A stretch of DNA of 64,000 nt from Stutzerimonas stutzeri (GTDB lineage Bacteria > Pseudomonadota > Gammaproteobacteria > Pseudomonadales > Pseudomonadaceae): the NCBI RefSeq assembly GCF_019090095.1, contig NZ_JAGQFP010000001.1, forward strand, positions 1,828,501 to 1,892,500, in the 5' to 3' direction. Shown piece by piece: positions 20,001 to 27,009 of the stretch (its first letter is position 1; the number at the start of each line of letters is the position of its first letter). Below the pieces are notes generated by a model. It ran no database searches, had not been told where the DNA came from, and was given only the letters and a program-made list of their open reading frames with translations. Both the position numbers and the translations under genes were made by a program.

Positions 20001-21634
20001 TGATAGCTGGATACCCCGCCGCCACCGCCACCGCCCGCCCCAAGGTTGTTGGTGATAGTGGAACTGGTAATCGTCAGGAGACCGGTGCTGGTGTTGTAGA
20101 TACCGCCCGTAGCTGCCGCTCCCCTGCCACCAGCCGCCGAGGCTCCCATACCACCACCGCCGCCGCCGATACTGGTGCTGCCATTGCTGGCGGTGCCACC
20201 CGCGCCACCCGCCGTGTAACCGGCGGTGTTACCTCCTCCGCTATAACTGCCGCCACTACCGCCACTGGCGTTCCCGCCTCTACCACCCGCAAAACTCGAC
20301 CCACCCGCACCGCTACCACCGGTAATACCCGAGGGTGCTGTGGCTCCAAAGGCGGTTCCTGGGCTGCCACCGCCCGTACCGCCCGCGGTAGAGCCAAAAC
20401 CACCGCCACCACCGCCGCCGCCAGCATAGTTACCGCCAACGTCACCACCACCGCCGCCACCACCCGAGGCCTTGTTGCCGATGATCGTGCTATTGCTGAT
20501 GGTCAGCACACCGCTGTTGTAGATGCCTGCACCCAAGCTATCAACGGCGTTTGCGGTTTCATTAGCACCGTTGCCGATGATCAATCCATTGGAAATCGTC
20601 AGGTTATCAATGGCCACAGCAGAGCCAGCGCCCGAGGTAGCGACACTCAGCACGCGCGCCAGATTGTTGCCGCTCAGGGTGAAGCCGCCGCCGACGATGC
20701 TCATGGTATGGCCGTCGGTAACGTTGATCGACAGGGTGTCAGCCGCTGAAGCGAAGGTGATATTGCCGGTGAGGGTGATCAGGTCATCAATGCCATCGGT
20801 GTTGCCCGTGGCGATCGCTGCCTTGAGCCCGGCGACGCTGTTAACGCTGGTAGTCACCAGTACGTGATCGTAGCTGTCGAGCTGGGAAAGGTTCAGCGCA
20901 TAACTGGCCGCTACGTCACCGGTGGTGATTTCCAAGTCCCAATCTGCGCCTTTGGCGCTACCACCAGTTCCGTCATCGGACGCAGCGATATCGGCCCCCG
21001 TCATGCTGGCCAGCTGCGATAAAAAAGCCTGCCCTTCGCTGCCCGCACCCACTTCGCAACCGTAGAGCAGGATGTCGCCATCCGTGGTCAGGGCCTCGCC
21101 GATGCTCTGCAGTTGGCTGCTGTAATCGCCGAGATTGCCTTCGAACAGTGGCGCGTTACCCAACAACAGCACCCCGGCGTCGCCGTGGGAAATGATATGG
21201 ATGGCGTCGATACCGCTACGGCCTGCCAGGGCATCGGCGATCTGCTGCACCCCATTCTGATCCGTGCTCAGCAACACCACTTCGGCATCCGGCGAAACGG
21301 ACTGCAGCAGGGCCTGGTAATCCGGCACACGCGTGTCGACGAAGACGATTTCCTTACGGCCGCCATCCGTATCCGGCACCAGGCCGGCATGAGAGCTGTC
21401 ACTGGCATCCTGGCTCGTTACCGTGCTGGTGGCATCGCCATGACTGTTGTCCGCGGAGTCATCGGCGCTCGGAACATCGCTGGCCACGGTGGCGGCAATG
21501 GCTCCGTCAAACATCATGCGCGGTTCGAGTGCACTCATCAGCGGATGTGGGCGCGACAGCCGATGCGCATTCGACGACTCGGACGACTGAGAGCTCTTAG
21601 GTGCCTCGGCCTGCTTGGATTTACCCCACCACAT
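14096..21634 (-). CDS. Giant repetitive surface protein: LEPR motif, DUF4347, beta-helix, cadherin-like and Ig-like repeats
   Basis: A 2512-residue predicted exported adhesin. The N-terminus has no classical signal peptide but carries ALEPRMMFDGA (residues 35-45), the LEPR-type motif typical of large type-I-like secreted proteins. DUF4347 spans about 95-260, with HIISHG (H150) and YGCEVG (C193). A beta-helix-like region with long poly-Gly stretches spans about 280-620. Six cadherin-like modules, most ending in AVNDAP, follow, then eight Ig-like modules with DTSGGTPRLAI- and YVSGSG-type strands. A Pro-rich linker and a charged helical tail (LHENERQRIDQLAKAL) end the protein. No RTX nonapeptides are present. 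The tolC-like gene follows and a sulfotransferase gene precedes it on the same strand. Adhesion or biofilm function is inferred from the architecture. Confidence 0.9.
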   Translation of the reverse strand: MWWGKSKQAEAPKSSQSSESSNAHRLSRPHPLMSALEPRMMFDGAIAATVASDVPSADDSADNSHGDATSTVTSQDASDSSHAGLVPDTDGGRKEIVFVDTRVPDYQALLQSVSPDAEVVLLSTDQNGVQQIADALAGRSGIDAIHIISHGDAGVLLLGNAPLFEGNLGDYSSQLQSIGEALTTDGDILLYGCEVGAGSEGQAFLSQLASMTGADIAASDDGTGGSAKGADWDLEITTGDVAASYALNLSQLDSYDHVLVTTSVNSVAGLKAAIATGNTDGIDDLITLTGNITFASAADTLSINVTDGHTMSIVGGGFTLSGNNLARVLSVATSGAGSAVAIDNLTISNGLIIGNGANETANAVDSLGAGIYNSGVLTISNSTIIGNKASGGGGGGGDVGGNYAGGGGGGGGFGSTAGGTGGGSPGTAFGATAPSGITGGSGAGGSSFAGGRGGNASGGSGGSYSGGGNTAGYTAGGAGGTASNGSTSIGGGGGGMGASAAGGRGAAATGGIYNTSTGLLTITSSTITNNLGAGGGGGGGVSSYQAGYGRTGNGGNGGAGVGAIWNAGGTVQLDSSTVSSLSGNVGAGGAGGAAAVSGGMNGSAGTAISTILTTAGGTTDTNYIPNSPPTATNLNQTVTYTEDPGGSVAIGDIVVSDADGGDTITATLTLNNTSAGSLTTGTFGSAISSYNAGTGVWSVTGSVADVNAALAAVAFTPVANWDQDVAIATRIRDAANTGPADGTITLDVTPVNDAPTATNLTQSKAATEGGSVVALDDIVVTDVDTGDTITATLTLSDPAAGSLSTGTFGSATSTYNAGTGVWTVTGSVADVNAALAAVALAPSANNDQNFIITTRIRDAANTGPADGTISVTVTAVNDAPVVTTSGGTSAFTEDGSATVIDSGLTLSDVDNTTSASATVAITGSFASGQDVLAFVNDGSTMGNISASYNAGTGVLTLTSAGGTAMLAQWQAALRSVTYSNSSDTPGTANRTISFTVNDGSDSSNTATKQVSVIAVNDAPVASVPANILVTEDAASALTGISFSDTDAGGGTVTATFSVASGTLSATSGGGVTVGGTSSALTLTGTVANINAFIAGNNLAFTTEANATANVILTVAIDDGGNTGSGGAQTDSDTVTLQVAAVNDAPVITAPVSIGVAEDVSAALTGISFADVDAGSSIVVGTFSVASGTLSASSGSGVTVAGSGSGSLTLTGTVADINAFIAASGVSFQTALNATSNVVLTVGINDGGNAGSGGAQSDSTTVTLTVTAVNDSPVNSIPAAQSTDQDSLLVFSSGNGNQVSISDVDVGGGIVRVMLTASNGLITLSGTAGLSFITGSGTANSVMTFEGSVADINLALNGMVFSPTGGYNGPASLQIATNDLGLSGSGGNQTDTDTIAISVNSLNPVVTSVNVSNPDGGYKIGDVITVTMTFDQAVTVITAGGSPTLLLETGATDRQATYVSGSGSNTLSFSYTVQAEDLTADLDYQSTGALSLNGATIRSATNDDAVLTLPVTGGASSIAGQHDIIVDGVAPTAGSVSVPANGTYVAGQNLDFIINYSEAVLVDTSGGTPRLAITLDTGGTVYASYVSGSGTSALVFRYTVQSGQLDSNGISVGGTTLDTNGGTLRDAVGNGASTTLNGVGSTSGVLVDAVTPTVASVSVPASGAYNAGDVLNFTVNASEAVLVNTGGGTPRLALDIGGVTRYATYVSGSGSTALVFQYSVQAGDTDGDGIAVSALDLNGGTTRDAAGNGLDLTLNSVGATSGVLVDTTAPMASGIVRIDANPSNAGSLNFKVTFDEDVSGVDASDFSLVLGGSAGGSITSVTQIDGRTYAVLVSGVSGTGSIGLDLNNSGTGIVDTADNAIGGGLAGEAYSVDRDVPSVGSVSVPANGTYVAGQNLDFIINYSEAVLVDTSGGTPRLAITLDTGGTVYASYVSGSGTSALVFRYTVQSGQLDSNGISVGGTLDTNGGTLRDAVGNGAGTTLNGVGSTSGVLVDAVTPTVASVSVPASGAYNAGDVLNFTVNASEAVLVDTGGGTPRLALDIGGVTRYATYVSGSGSTALVFQYSVQAGDTDGDGIAVSALDLNGGTTRDAAGNGLDLTLNAVGATSGVLVDTTAPIASGLIRVDTTPTSANSVRYTLHFNEAVTGVDAADFTLVGTGTVAGAVQSVVRIDAQTYEVTVGSITGDGTLRLDLNSSGTGITDQAGNNLTSGLSGETYAPDNTGPAVAAVRVPSNGTYLAGQTLEFAVTFDDAVVVDANGGTPRIAITLDTGGTVFAEYVSGSGGNTLIFSYTVAPGQVDLTGVAVATTIQSNGGSLSDTLGNDANLALAGIPSTAGVQIRAGLDAGDPEFRVATPSAPVITPSVSSPPPLSVPPPPALMPPLVPPSLFEAPSLGGGIPPIGNIFLQNQALAPSYLAQIFSSSAFGDGTGVGFLGFGGGDGGVFGNSTLSSAFGNLVPRQGEGDLFGRDGVEIEEKGFLGAPSLGQQLETLHENERQRIDQLAKALGEWADKVPAA
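15291..15980. repeat. Long direct repeat inside the giant gene, copy 1
   Basis: About 690 bases that encode two consecutive Ig-like modules. It is nearly identical to 16326-17018 at an offset of 1035-1038 bases. The two copies differ by a few substitutions and a 3-base indel in a GGT-T-LD codon run. Confidence 0.88.
16326..17018. repeat. Long direct repeat inside the giant gene, copy 2
   Basis: The partner of 15291-15980. The stretch between the copies encodes a different Ig-like module (VRIDANPSNAGSLNFKVTF type). Recombination between the copies would delete or add exactly three modules in frame. Confidence 0.88.
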
Positions 21635-21694
21635 GATTCTGTCCCTCGAAATAATGGTGTCCAGACCGAACCTTTAGCCGGTCAAGCGTGCTTG

Positions 21695-22531
21695 CTATGG
21701 ATGCTTTGCGCTTTCCGCGACCCTGATCACATTGGCTTCACTGCTACGCGGGTCCTTCCAGAAGTCGAGCCCGGCGTATTGTTCGAACAGGTCGGGCGGC
21801 AGAATGGTGCGGCGCGCCTCCGCTTCCACCTTCGGCCGCACCTTGTGCAGCCCTCTCAAACCGAGGGCTTGGTCGAATTCGGGCGCGTCGTACTCGATAT
21901 GATCGAAGTCATGCTCGAACCAGGGCTCTCCGAGGAAATCGTAGACCAGGCGCAACACCTTCTCGGGCGTCGCCGCCAGCAGGTCGTACTCCACCAGCAG
22001 CAACGACTTGGCGTGCTCGCCGTAATAAGCATCCTTCAACGCCGCCCAGGCGAACCCGACCAGGCGGTTGCGCTGGGCCAGGGTATCGACGCGGCTATAG
22101 ACGGTATTGCGCTCGACATCGTCGCCGAACAGCTTGGTATGTTCGTAGGGATTGGCGCGATAGAGCCGCTCGATGCTATCCATCACCCAGGCGACATTAC
22201 GCACGCATGCGATCACCTTGGCCTGAGGGAACAGATCCATCAACGCGGGGAGCTTGGCGCACCATTGGCGGTTGGTGTCGAAGACGATACCCCTATCAGC
22301 CTGCTCGGCGTAGTAATTGCTGAACAACCCTGTCAGCAAACGCTTGCGCTGCGCCTGGGTGATAACGGGACCGAACTCGCTGCCGGCGCTGAACTGATTG
22401 AGCATCCCTGAAAACAGCGCTCCGACGGGGCTGGTCATGCCGGCATGAAAGCGCGGATTCTGCCTCAACAGCGCGGCCAGCAGCGTAGAGCCTGACCGGG
22501 GTAAACCCGAGATGAAATGAAACGTCGGCAC
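21695..22531 (-). CDS. Sulfotransferase-family protein
   Basis: A 278-residue P-loop sulfotransferase. The 5'-phosphosulfate-binding loop is GLPRSGSTLLAALL at residues 9-22, and a 3'-phosphate-binding-like segment CVRNVAWVMDSIERL follows near residue 110. Enzymes of this fold move sulfate from PAPS to hydroxyls or tyrosines. Translation starts at a GTG (22531). It lies 60 bases upstream of the giant surface protein gene on the same strand and is divergent from an APS kinase gene that would make PAPS. A role in sulfating the giant protein or its glycans is inference from position only. Confidence 0.85.
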   Translation of the reverse strand: MPTFHFISGLPRSGSTLLAALLRQNPRFHAGMTSPVGALFSGMLNQFSAGSEFGPVITQAQRKRLLTGLFSNYYAEQADRGIVFDTNRQWCAKLPALMDLFPQAKVIACVRNVAWVMDSIERLYRANPYEHTKLFGDDVERNTVYSRVDTLAQRNRLVGFAWAALKDAYYGEHAKSLLLVEYDLLAATPEKVLRLVYDFLGEPWFEHDFDHIEYDAPEFDQALGLRGLHKVRPKVEAEARRTILPPDLFEQYAGLDFWKDPRSSEANVIRVAESAKHP

Positions 22532-22688
22532 TACCTGCTCTCTTTCTTATTCCATTAATCGCCTAATCGTAGCCGCGGTATTTGATACTTACCAGCGCAT
22601 AGAGATAAGTTCCGTCTCGGAAAAAAAATAAATCGACTGCCCGGTCTTCAGGTAGTCCGCCATCGTCCCCAGCACGAGACCCTTTGCT
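22532..22688. promoter_or_regulatory. Divergent promoter region between sulfotransferase and APS kinase genes
   Basis: A 157-base AT-richer gap between two divergent genes of the sulfation set. It includes an A-rich tract at 22620-22632. It must hold start signals for the sulfotransferase-giant protein-TolC operon on one side and for the APS kinase on the other. No single clear -35/-10 pair stands out to me. Confidence 0.5.
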
Positions 22689-23342
22689 ATGTCATTGGAT
22701 GGACCGTCCAACGCTCCCGACCGTCAGCAACGCGAAGCACGTCACGGTCATCGCGGGAGCGCCATCTTGCTGACCGGATTGCCCGCTGCCGGTAAATCGA
22801 CGCTGGCCCATGCCTTGGAAGCACGGCTTTTCGCGCATGGCGGGCAGTGTCTGGTGCTCGATGGCGACCAACTGCGCGCCGGGCTCAGTCGCGACCTGGG
22901 TTTCAGCGAAAACGAGCGTGAAGAGAACCTGCGCCGCGCCGCGGAAGTAGCCGCCCTGCTGGTAAATGCGGGGATGATCGTGGTTATGGCCATGATCGCC
23001 CCACTGGCGAGGCATCGGCAGCTCTTGGCCGAGCGGCTGGGCGCCGATTACCGCGAGGTCTGGTGCTGCGCCTCGCTGCGCAACTGTGAGCACCGCGACC
23101 CCAAGGGCCACTACGCCCTGGCCAGGGCCGGGAAACTCCCGGGTTTTACCGGCATCTCTGCCCCGTATGAACCACCGCAAGCCCCGGCACTGACACTCGA
23201 TTGCGACAAGTGCAGTGTGGCGGACAATGTCGAGCGGCTGCTGCAGTGGATGACCAGCGAAGGACTACTCGGCTCGCTCATGCAGCCACGCGATGGCGCC
23301 AGTTTTGACAGGGACGGTGCGAAGCGCATCTGCGAAGGCTAG
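22689..23342 (+). CDS. cysC: Stand-alone adenylylsulfate (APS) kinase
   Basis: APS kinase phosphorylates APS with ATP to give PAPS, the sulfate donor. The 217-residue protein has the P-loop GLPAAGKST (residues 30-38), the DGDQLRAGLSRDLGFSENEREEN block (residues 58-80, the APS and magnesium site) and the lid helix region HYALARAGKLPGFTGISAPYE. In pseudomonads PAPS for cysteine synthesis usually comes from the fused CysNC enzyme, so a stand-alone copy between two sulfotransferase genes points to a dedicated sulfation pathway (inference). Confidence 0.93.
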   Translation: MSLDGPSNAPDRQQREARHGHRGSAILLTGLPAAGKSTLAHALEARLFAHGGQCLVLDGDQLRAGLSRDLGFSENEREENLRRAAEVAALLVNAGMIVVMAMIAPLARHRQLLAERLGADYREVWCCASLRNCEHRDPKGHYALARAGKLPGFTGISAPYEPPQAPALTLDCDKCSVADNVERLLQWMTSEGLLGSLMQPRDGASFDRDGAKRICEG

Positions 23343-23556
23343 CCGAACAGCGCAATAGCGAAGCCCTACGAAGATCCCGCACGGCCCGCGCAACCCCAGC
23401 ACGCTTCGCCGTAACAAGCACCGGGCTTTAGCCGAACGTTTACTTCTTCGACATTTCAACTAAAACTCTCCGAGCGTCGCTTCAGTGTGCCACTACGATG
23501 GCCGCGGGAGATGTCGCCCTTCATGCAGGTGACCATCCAGAACCAGGAGTAGATTC

Positions 23557-24105
23557 ATGGAAGTATTTATCGGCACCATTCAACCCTTCGCCTTCAACTT
23601 CGCACCACGCGGCTGGGCATTGTGTAACGGCCAGACCATGTCGATTGCCCAAAACACCGCGATGTTCTCGCTGCTGGGGACCATCTATGGTGGCAACGGG
23701 CAAACCACCTTCAACCTGCCCGACCTGCAAGGGCGTATGCCCATCGGCATGGGCCAGGGGCCAGGGTTGCCGCTCCATAACATCGGTGAGGCCTCGGGCT
23801 CGCCCTCGACGGTGCTGACCAGCGGTCAGCTACCTACGCACACCCACGCCGTGCAGGTACAAGTGGGCGGCGCGGCGTCCAATCCCGCTCTCGCCCCCAG
23901 CGCGACCAATCAATTTCTCGGCGCCTCTATCGGCGGTTCCCCGGCGGCTGCAGCCATCTGGTCGGACACCCTATCCTCGCCGGTCACCATGGGTGGCGCA
24001 CAGGCTGGTCTGGCCGGCAACAGCCAGCCGGTGGATATCATGAACCCCTACCTGGCATTGAACTTCAGCATCGCCATTCTGGGAATATTCCCTTCGCGCA
24101 ATTAA
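23557..24105 (+). CDS. Phage-tail-collar-domain protein (microcystin-dependent MdpB-like)
   Basis: A 182-residue protein with the tail-collar fold. It starts MEVFIGTIQPFAFNFAPRGWALCNGQ, continues with a FSLLGTIYGGNGQTTFNLPDLQGR block and has a GQLPTHTH motif, ending PYLALNFSIAILG. This is the pattern of MdpA/B/C proteins often encoded outside prophages. A strong ribosome site (CAGGAG) lies upstream. There are no other phage genes around it. It lies between the APS kinase gene and a DUF6916-like gene, and is best seen as a non-phage relative of tail fibre collars, perhaps exported or surface displayed. Confidence 0.9.
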   Translation: MEVFIGTIQPFAFNFAPRGWALCNGQTMSIAQNTAMFSLLGTIYGGNGQTTFNLPDLQGRMPIGMGQGPGLPLHNIGEASGSPSTVLTSGQLPTHTHAVQVQVGGAASNPALAPSATNQFLGASIGGSPAAAAIWSDTLSSPVTMGGAQAGLAGNSQPVDIMNPYLALNFSIAILGIFPSRN

Positions 24106-24336
24106 GCAGGCGGTCAAAAATCGACCTGCGCGGCCCTTCTTAAAGCGAGAGGCGTTAGGACAGGCTCCTGTGCGAGCAGGTCGCTGCTTAGCCCACTGTT
24201 GCGGGGCCGCTCTGTCATCTCGGCTCACGGCTACGCCGTTCGGCGGACTGCCAAGCCGGCCGAGCTGACTCGCCTGAATGGACTGACGCGGCGTCTTGCG
24301 CCGTCCATCACCACCGAACGTCTGAAGGAAAAAAAG

Positions 24337-24657
24337 ATGCTGAACCTCATCAGCGCGGAGCATTTTCTCCAACTGCAAGGCCAGGTCTGCGAGTTCGCCG
24401 CGGATACGGGTGAAACACTGTTGCTCCGGGTAGACTCGGTCAATCTGAAGCCCAACGCCCGCATGCCCAGTGCCTCGGCGGAAACGCGCGTGCCGTTCTC
24501 GGTCGGGCTGACTGCCATGCAGCCAACCGGATTCATGGACGGCAGCTGCACGGTAGAGCTGCCGCAACTGGGCCGAGTCTCGCAGTTGATGGTGTTGCGC
24601 GAAGCGGCGCTGGATCGTGACCCCACGCAGCACTATTTCCAGATTCTGTTCAACTGA
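24337..24657 (+). CDS. DUF6916-like small protein
   Basis: A 106-residue protein starting MLNLISAEHFLQLQGQVC. The pattern of an N-terminal SAEHF, a central LLLRVDSV and a C-terminal YYFQILFN-like end (here HYFQILFN) resembles small proteins encoded beside tail-collar-domain genes. I place it in the DUF6916 group by recall, not search. I chose the ATG at 24337 because an AAGGA site is 8 bases upstream; the longer frame from 24199 is low-complexity spacer. It overlaps the convergent GNAT gene by 8 bases. Function unknown. Confidence 0.75.
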   Translation: MLNLISAEHFLQLQGQVCEFAADTGETLLLRVDSVNLKPNARMPSASAETRVPFSVGLTAMQPTGFMDGSCTVELPQLGRVSQLMVLREAALDRDPTQHYFQILFN

Positions 24658-25153
24658 GCGCAACCGAGGGATACCAGACCAGGCGGTCGGCCACCGGCTG
24701 GGTCTCCTCGACCCGGAAGCCCAACTCCAGATATAGCCGCCTGGCCTCCACATTGTTGCGCCACACCACGACCGCAACCGGGCTGGCGACTTGTTGCGCC
24801 GCGCGCTGTACGCCCCGCAGGACGATCTTCCCGTAACCCCGCCCGCGCACGGCGGGAATCAGCGCGAGGTAGATCAGGCGCACCTCGTTATGACCGAAAT
24901 CGACCGTTACCGCGCCAATCGTCGAGCCGGCTTTTTCGATAACCAAATGCATGGCATTGGGGTAATGGGCGCCCATTCCCGCTTGCTGCACCTGATATTG
25001 GTTGGCGACCACGGTATCAATCAGTTCGGCTTCGCCATCGATCCATTGCAAATCCGCCCGGCTCGATTGATACAGGCGTTGTAGAAAAGGCTCATCGCTC
25101 GGCCTGGCCGGACGCATACCGATACCGTCCGCCAGGGATGAAAGATCGCTCAT
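24650..25153 (-). CDS. GNAT-family N-acetyltransferase
   Basis: A 167-residue acetyltransferase. The acetyl-CoA-binding motif is IPAVRGRGYGKIVL, preceded by the strand VRLIYLAL and followed by a NNVEARRLYLELGF segment. The longer upstream frame (to 25492) belongs to the sulfotransferase gene. The ATG at 25153 has an AAGGAG site just upstream. It is the last gene of the minus-strand operon that begins at 31214 and follows the sulfotransferase-like gene by 22 bases. Substrate unknown; its position suggests it modifies a product of the same locus. Confidence 0.88.
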   Translation of the reverse strand: MSDLSSLADGIGMRPARPSDEPFLQRLYQSSRADLQWIDGEAELIDTVVANQYQVQQAGMGAHYPNAMHLVIEKAGSTIGAVTVDFGHNEVRLIYLALIPAVRGRGYGKIVLRGVQRAAQQVASPVAVVVWRNNVEARRLYLELGFRVEETQPVADRLVWYPSVALS

Positions 25154-25175
25154 GCAACACTCCTTATTAGCGCGC

Positions 25176-26180
25176 TTAACCCAGCTGCCGCAGACGCAGC
25201 GCCTCGAGGTCCTGATAGGGCTCCGCAGCCCAGCGACTGACCGCCTCACGCAACGACGCACAAGCGCCGTCACGCTTACCCTGGCCATCCGCGACAAAGA
25301 CCTGCTCCGGCCGTTTGGCGTTTTGCCCACTGCTCGCCAGGGCCGCGGCGACCTGAGCGGCATCGAGTCCGAACAGCGTGCGCAACCTGCCGTCCAGCGC
25401 CATTGGCAGCTCGTTGTAATTGAGTAGCAGACCGCCATATTGACGATGCAGATCGACAGCGGTTTGCAGGAGCCGACCGAGGCGACGAGCAATGAAGGCC
25501 TCGCGCGGCGTCGATGGTTCGCCCGCCAGGTTCAGCGGCGACTCGCCAATCAAGCCAGGCACCATATGCATGCCCGGCTGTTGCCAATGCGAGGCCGCGA
25601 TTTCCAGCGGGTCGCGGTAGAGGAACAACCAGGGCGTATCGGGAAAGCAGCGACGGAGCAGCGGCAGCTCATAAAGATTCCAGGCATCCAGCTTGACCAC
25701 CAGGTGTGACGCTCGAGCATTACGACGCTGGCCCAGCGCCGAGAGCATGGCGCGAACAGCCGCGTGCTGCTCAGCACCCTGCAGCTCGCTGCGGTAATGC
25801 GCGCGCAGCAACTGATCCAGCGGCGGCGGTTCGGACAGCACGATGTGTGTATCGAGCCGCGCCAGCATCTGCGCCAGCAGGGTCGAGCCACAGCGCGACG
25901 CGTGAAAGACGAACGCAGTGGGCATCAGACCCGGGCTCGCCGCCTGCCAGTCGAGAAGCGCCGCCAATGGCGTATCGCGACGAAACGCCTGATTGAACGG
26001 CAATCGCAGCGCCAGATCCACCTCATCGCGATAGAACGGCTGGGTCAATTGCTGCTCGCCAAACCAGCACCAGTCGACACGCCATTCGCCGTCGCCTGGC
26101 CAGGCCCTGATCGGCAACCAGCCGTGCATCTCGTCGACCGCCTGCGGAGCAACCGTCAGGCTCGCCATAACGCAGCCCAC
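25176..26180 (-). CDS. Sulfotransferase-like P-loop protein
   Basis: A protein of about 330 residues whose central domain starts with a sulfotransferase-type loop (FVFHASRCGSTLLAQML) near residues 90-106, followed by conserved LVVKLDAWN and LFLYRDPLEIAASH segments, the latter typical of the PAPS 3'-phosphate site. The N-terminal 85 residues are an extra domain I do not recognise. It may start at the GTG at 26180 or the ATG at 26168; an AGGAG site is close to the GTG. It overlaps the hydroxylase-like gene by 13-25 bases, which indicates translational coupling. Confidence 0.78.
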   Translation of the reverse strand: MGCVMASLTVAPQAVDEMHGWLPIRAWPGDGEWRVDWCWFGEQQLTQPFYRDEVDLALRLPFNQAFRRDTPLAALLDWQAASPGLMPTAFVFHASRCGSTLLAQMLARLDTHIVLSEPPPLDQLLRAHYRSELQGAEQHAAVRAMLSALGQRRNARASHLVVKLDAWNLYELPLLRRCFPDTPWLFLYRDPLEIAASHWQQPGMHMVPGLIGESPLNLAGEPSTPREAFIARRLGRLLQTAVDLHRQYGGLLLNYNELPMALDGRLRTLFGLDAAQVAAALASSGQNAKRPEQVFVADGQGKRDGACASLREAVSRWAAEPYQDLEALRLRQLG

Positions 26181-26956
26181 TCGCTCCTGCCCTGACGCAT
26201 CGCCGCACGAACGTCAGCCGCAGAAAACTCCAACCCCAACTCCGCCCCCAGCTTAAGTGTCGCCTCGATGAATTCCCCCTTGTCGGTCAGGGTACGCAGG
26301 CGCTGCGCCAGATCGGCATCGCGCGCGATGATTCGGCGCAAGCGTGCGAATGCCTGCATCGCCGCACTGGGTTGCAGCACGGGTGTGGTTGCCTGGCCCT
26401 CGACGATTGCTCGCAACAGCCATGCCTGCGGCAAACAGTCGAGCACCAGGTGAACGCGTGGCGAGTCGCTGGGGTTGGTCACACGATGCGGGCGGGACAG
26501 ATCGAGAAACCAGCACTCACCTGGCCGCATCGGTACCTGCAGGCCGTCGAGCAGAAACTCGACCCCCGTTGGGCTGAGCAGCGGGATATGCAGACGAAGA
26601 TCGCTGCCGGGCAGGCCCAGATCGTGGTCACAATGTTCCTGGATCGCCGACCCCGGCCCCAGGCGTAGCAGGCGCGCGCTGCGCAGCGAAGCTTGAAAGT
26701 GGCCGAGCACCTCGTGCCAAGCGGGCTCATCCCGCCACCAGGCACTGCGACGTGGGGCGCCACGCCCAGGCGCGAGCGGCAGGGGCGCATCCTCGGGGCT
26801 GATCAACGCCACTCCGCTCCAGTCGCCCTGATAGTAGGTGCTGTTGAAATGCGCTTGCCAGGCATCAACCGGTATCCGCTGCAACGCTTCGAGCAGCGGC
26901 GGCATCTCGCAGCGAAGGGACAAGCGCGAACAGAGCGGTAGCGGGCTGTCAGCCAT
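26156..26956 (-). CDS. Asp/Asn beta-hydroxylase-like protein with C-terminal Nif11-like domain
   Basis: A 266-residue protein. Residues 90-180 look like an aspartyl/asparaginyl beta-hydroxylase cupin. The metal-ligand region is IQEHCDHDLG (H108, H111), followed by RLHIPLLSPTGVEFLLDG, a RPGECWFLDLSRPHRVTN block (H157) and a basic RVHLVLD (Arg for 2-oxoglutarate). Such enzymes hydroxylate Asp or Asn side chains using iron and 2-oxoglutarate. The C-terminal 199-258 region matches the Nif11-type leader pattern by eye (AFARLRRIIARDADLAQRL, then F-x-G-x-G-x-F-x2-ADV). I chose the ATG at 26956 because an AAGGAA site precedes it. It lies 53 bases downstream of the M50-HlyD gene. Confidence 0.8.
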   Translation of the reverse strand: MADSPLPLCSRLSLRCEMPPLLEALQRIPVDAWQAHFNSTYYQGDWSGVALISPEDAPLPLAPGRGAPRRSAWWRDEPAWHEVLGHFQASLRSARLLRLGPGSAIQEHCDHDLGLPGSDLRLHIPLLSPTGVEFLLDGLQVPMRPGECWFLDLSRPHRVTNPSDSPRVHLVLDCLPQAWLLRAIVEGQATTPVLQPSAAMQAFARLRRIIARDADLAQRLRTLTDKGEFIEATLKLGAELGLEFSAADVRAAMRQGRSEWAALWRA

Positions 26957-27009
26957 GCCAGTTTCCTTGGTTGAGTGGTATCGGCAGCAGCGCCGCCGAC
27001 CGATCCGAT

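Noticed and set aside
21113..22411. A 432-residue plus-strand frame over the giant gene start and the sulfotransferase
   Set aside because: The opposite strand has clear protein families; this frame has no recognisable domain.
23557..24657. Prophage remnant
   Set aside because: Only a tail-collar-domain protein and a small partner are present, with no capsid, integrase, lysis or tail genes.
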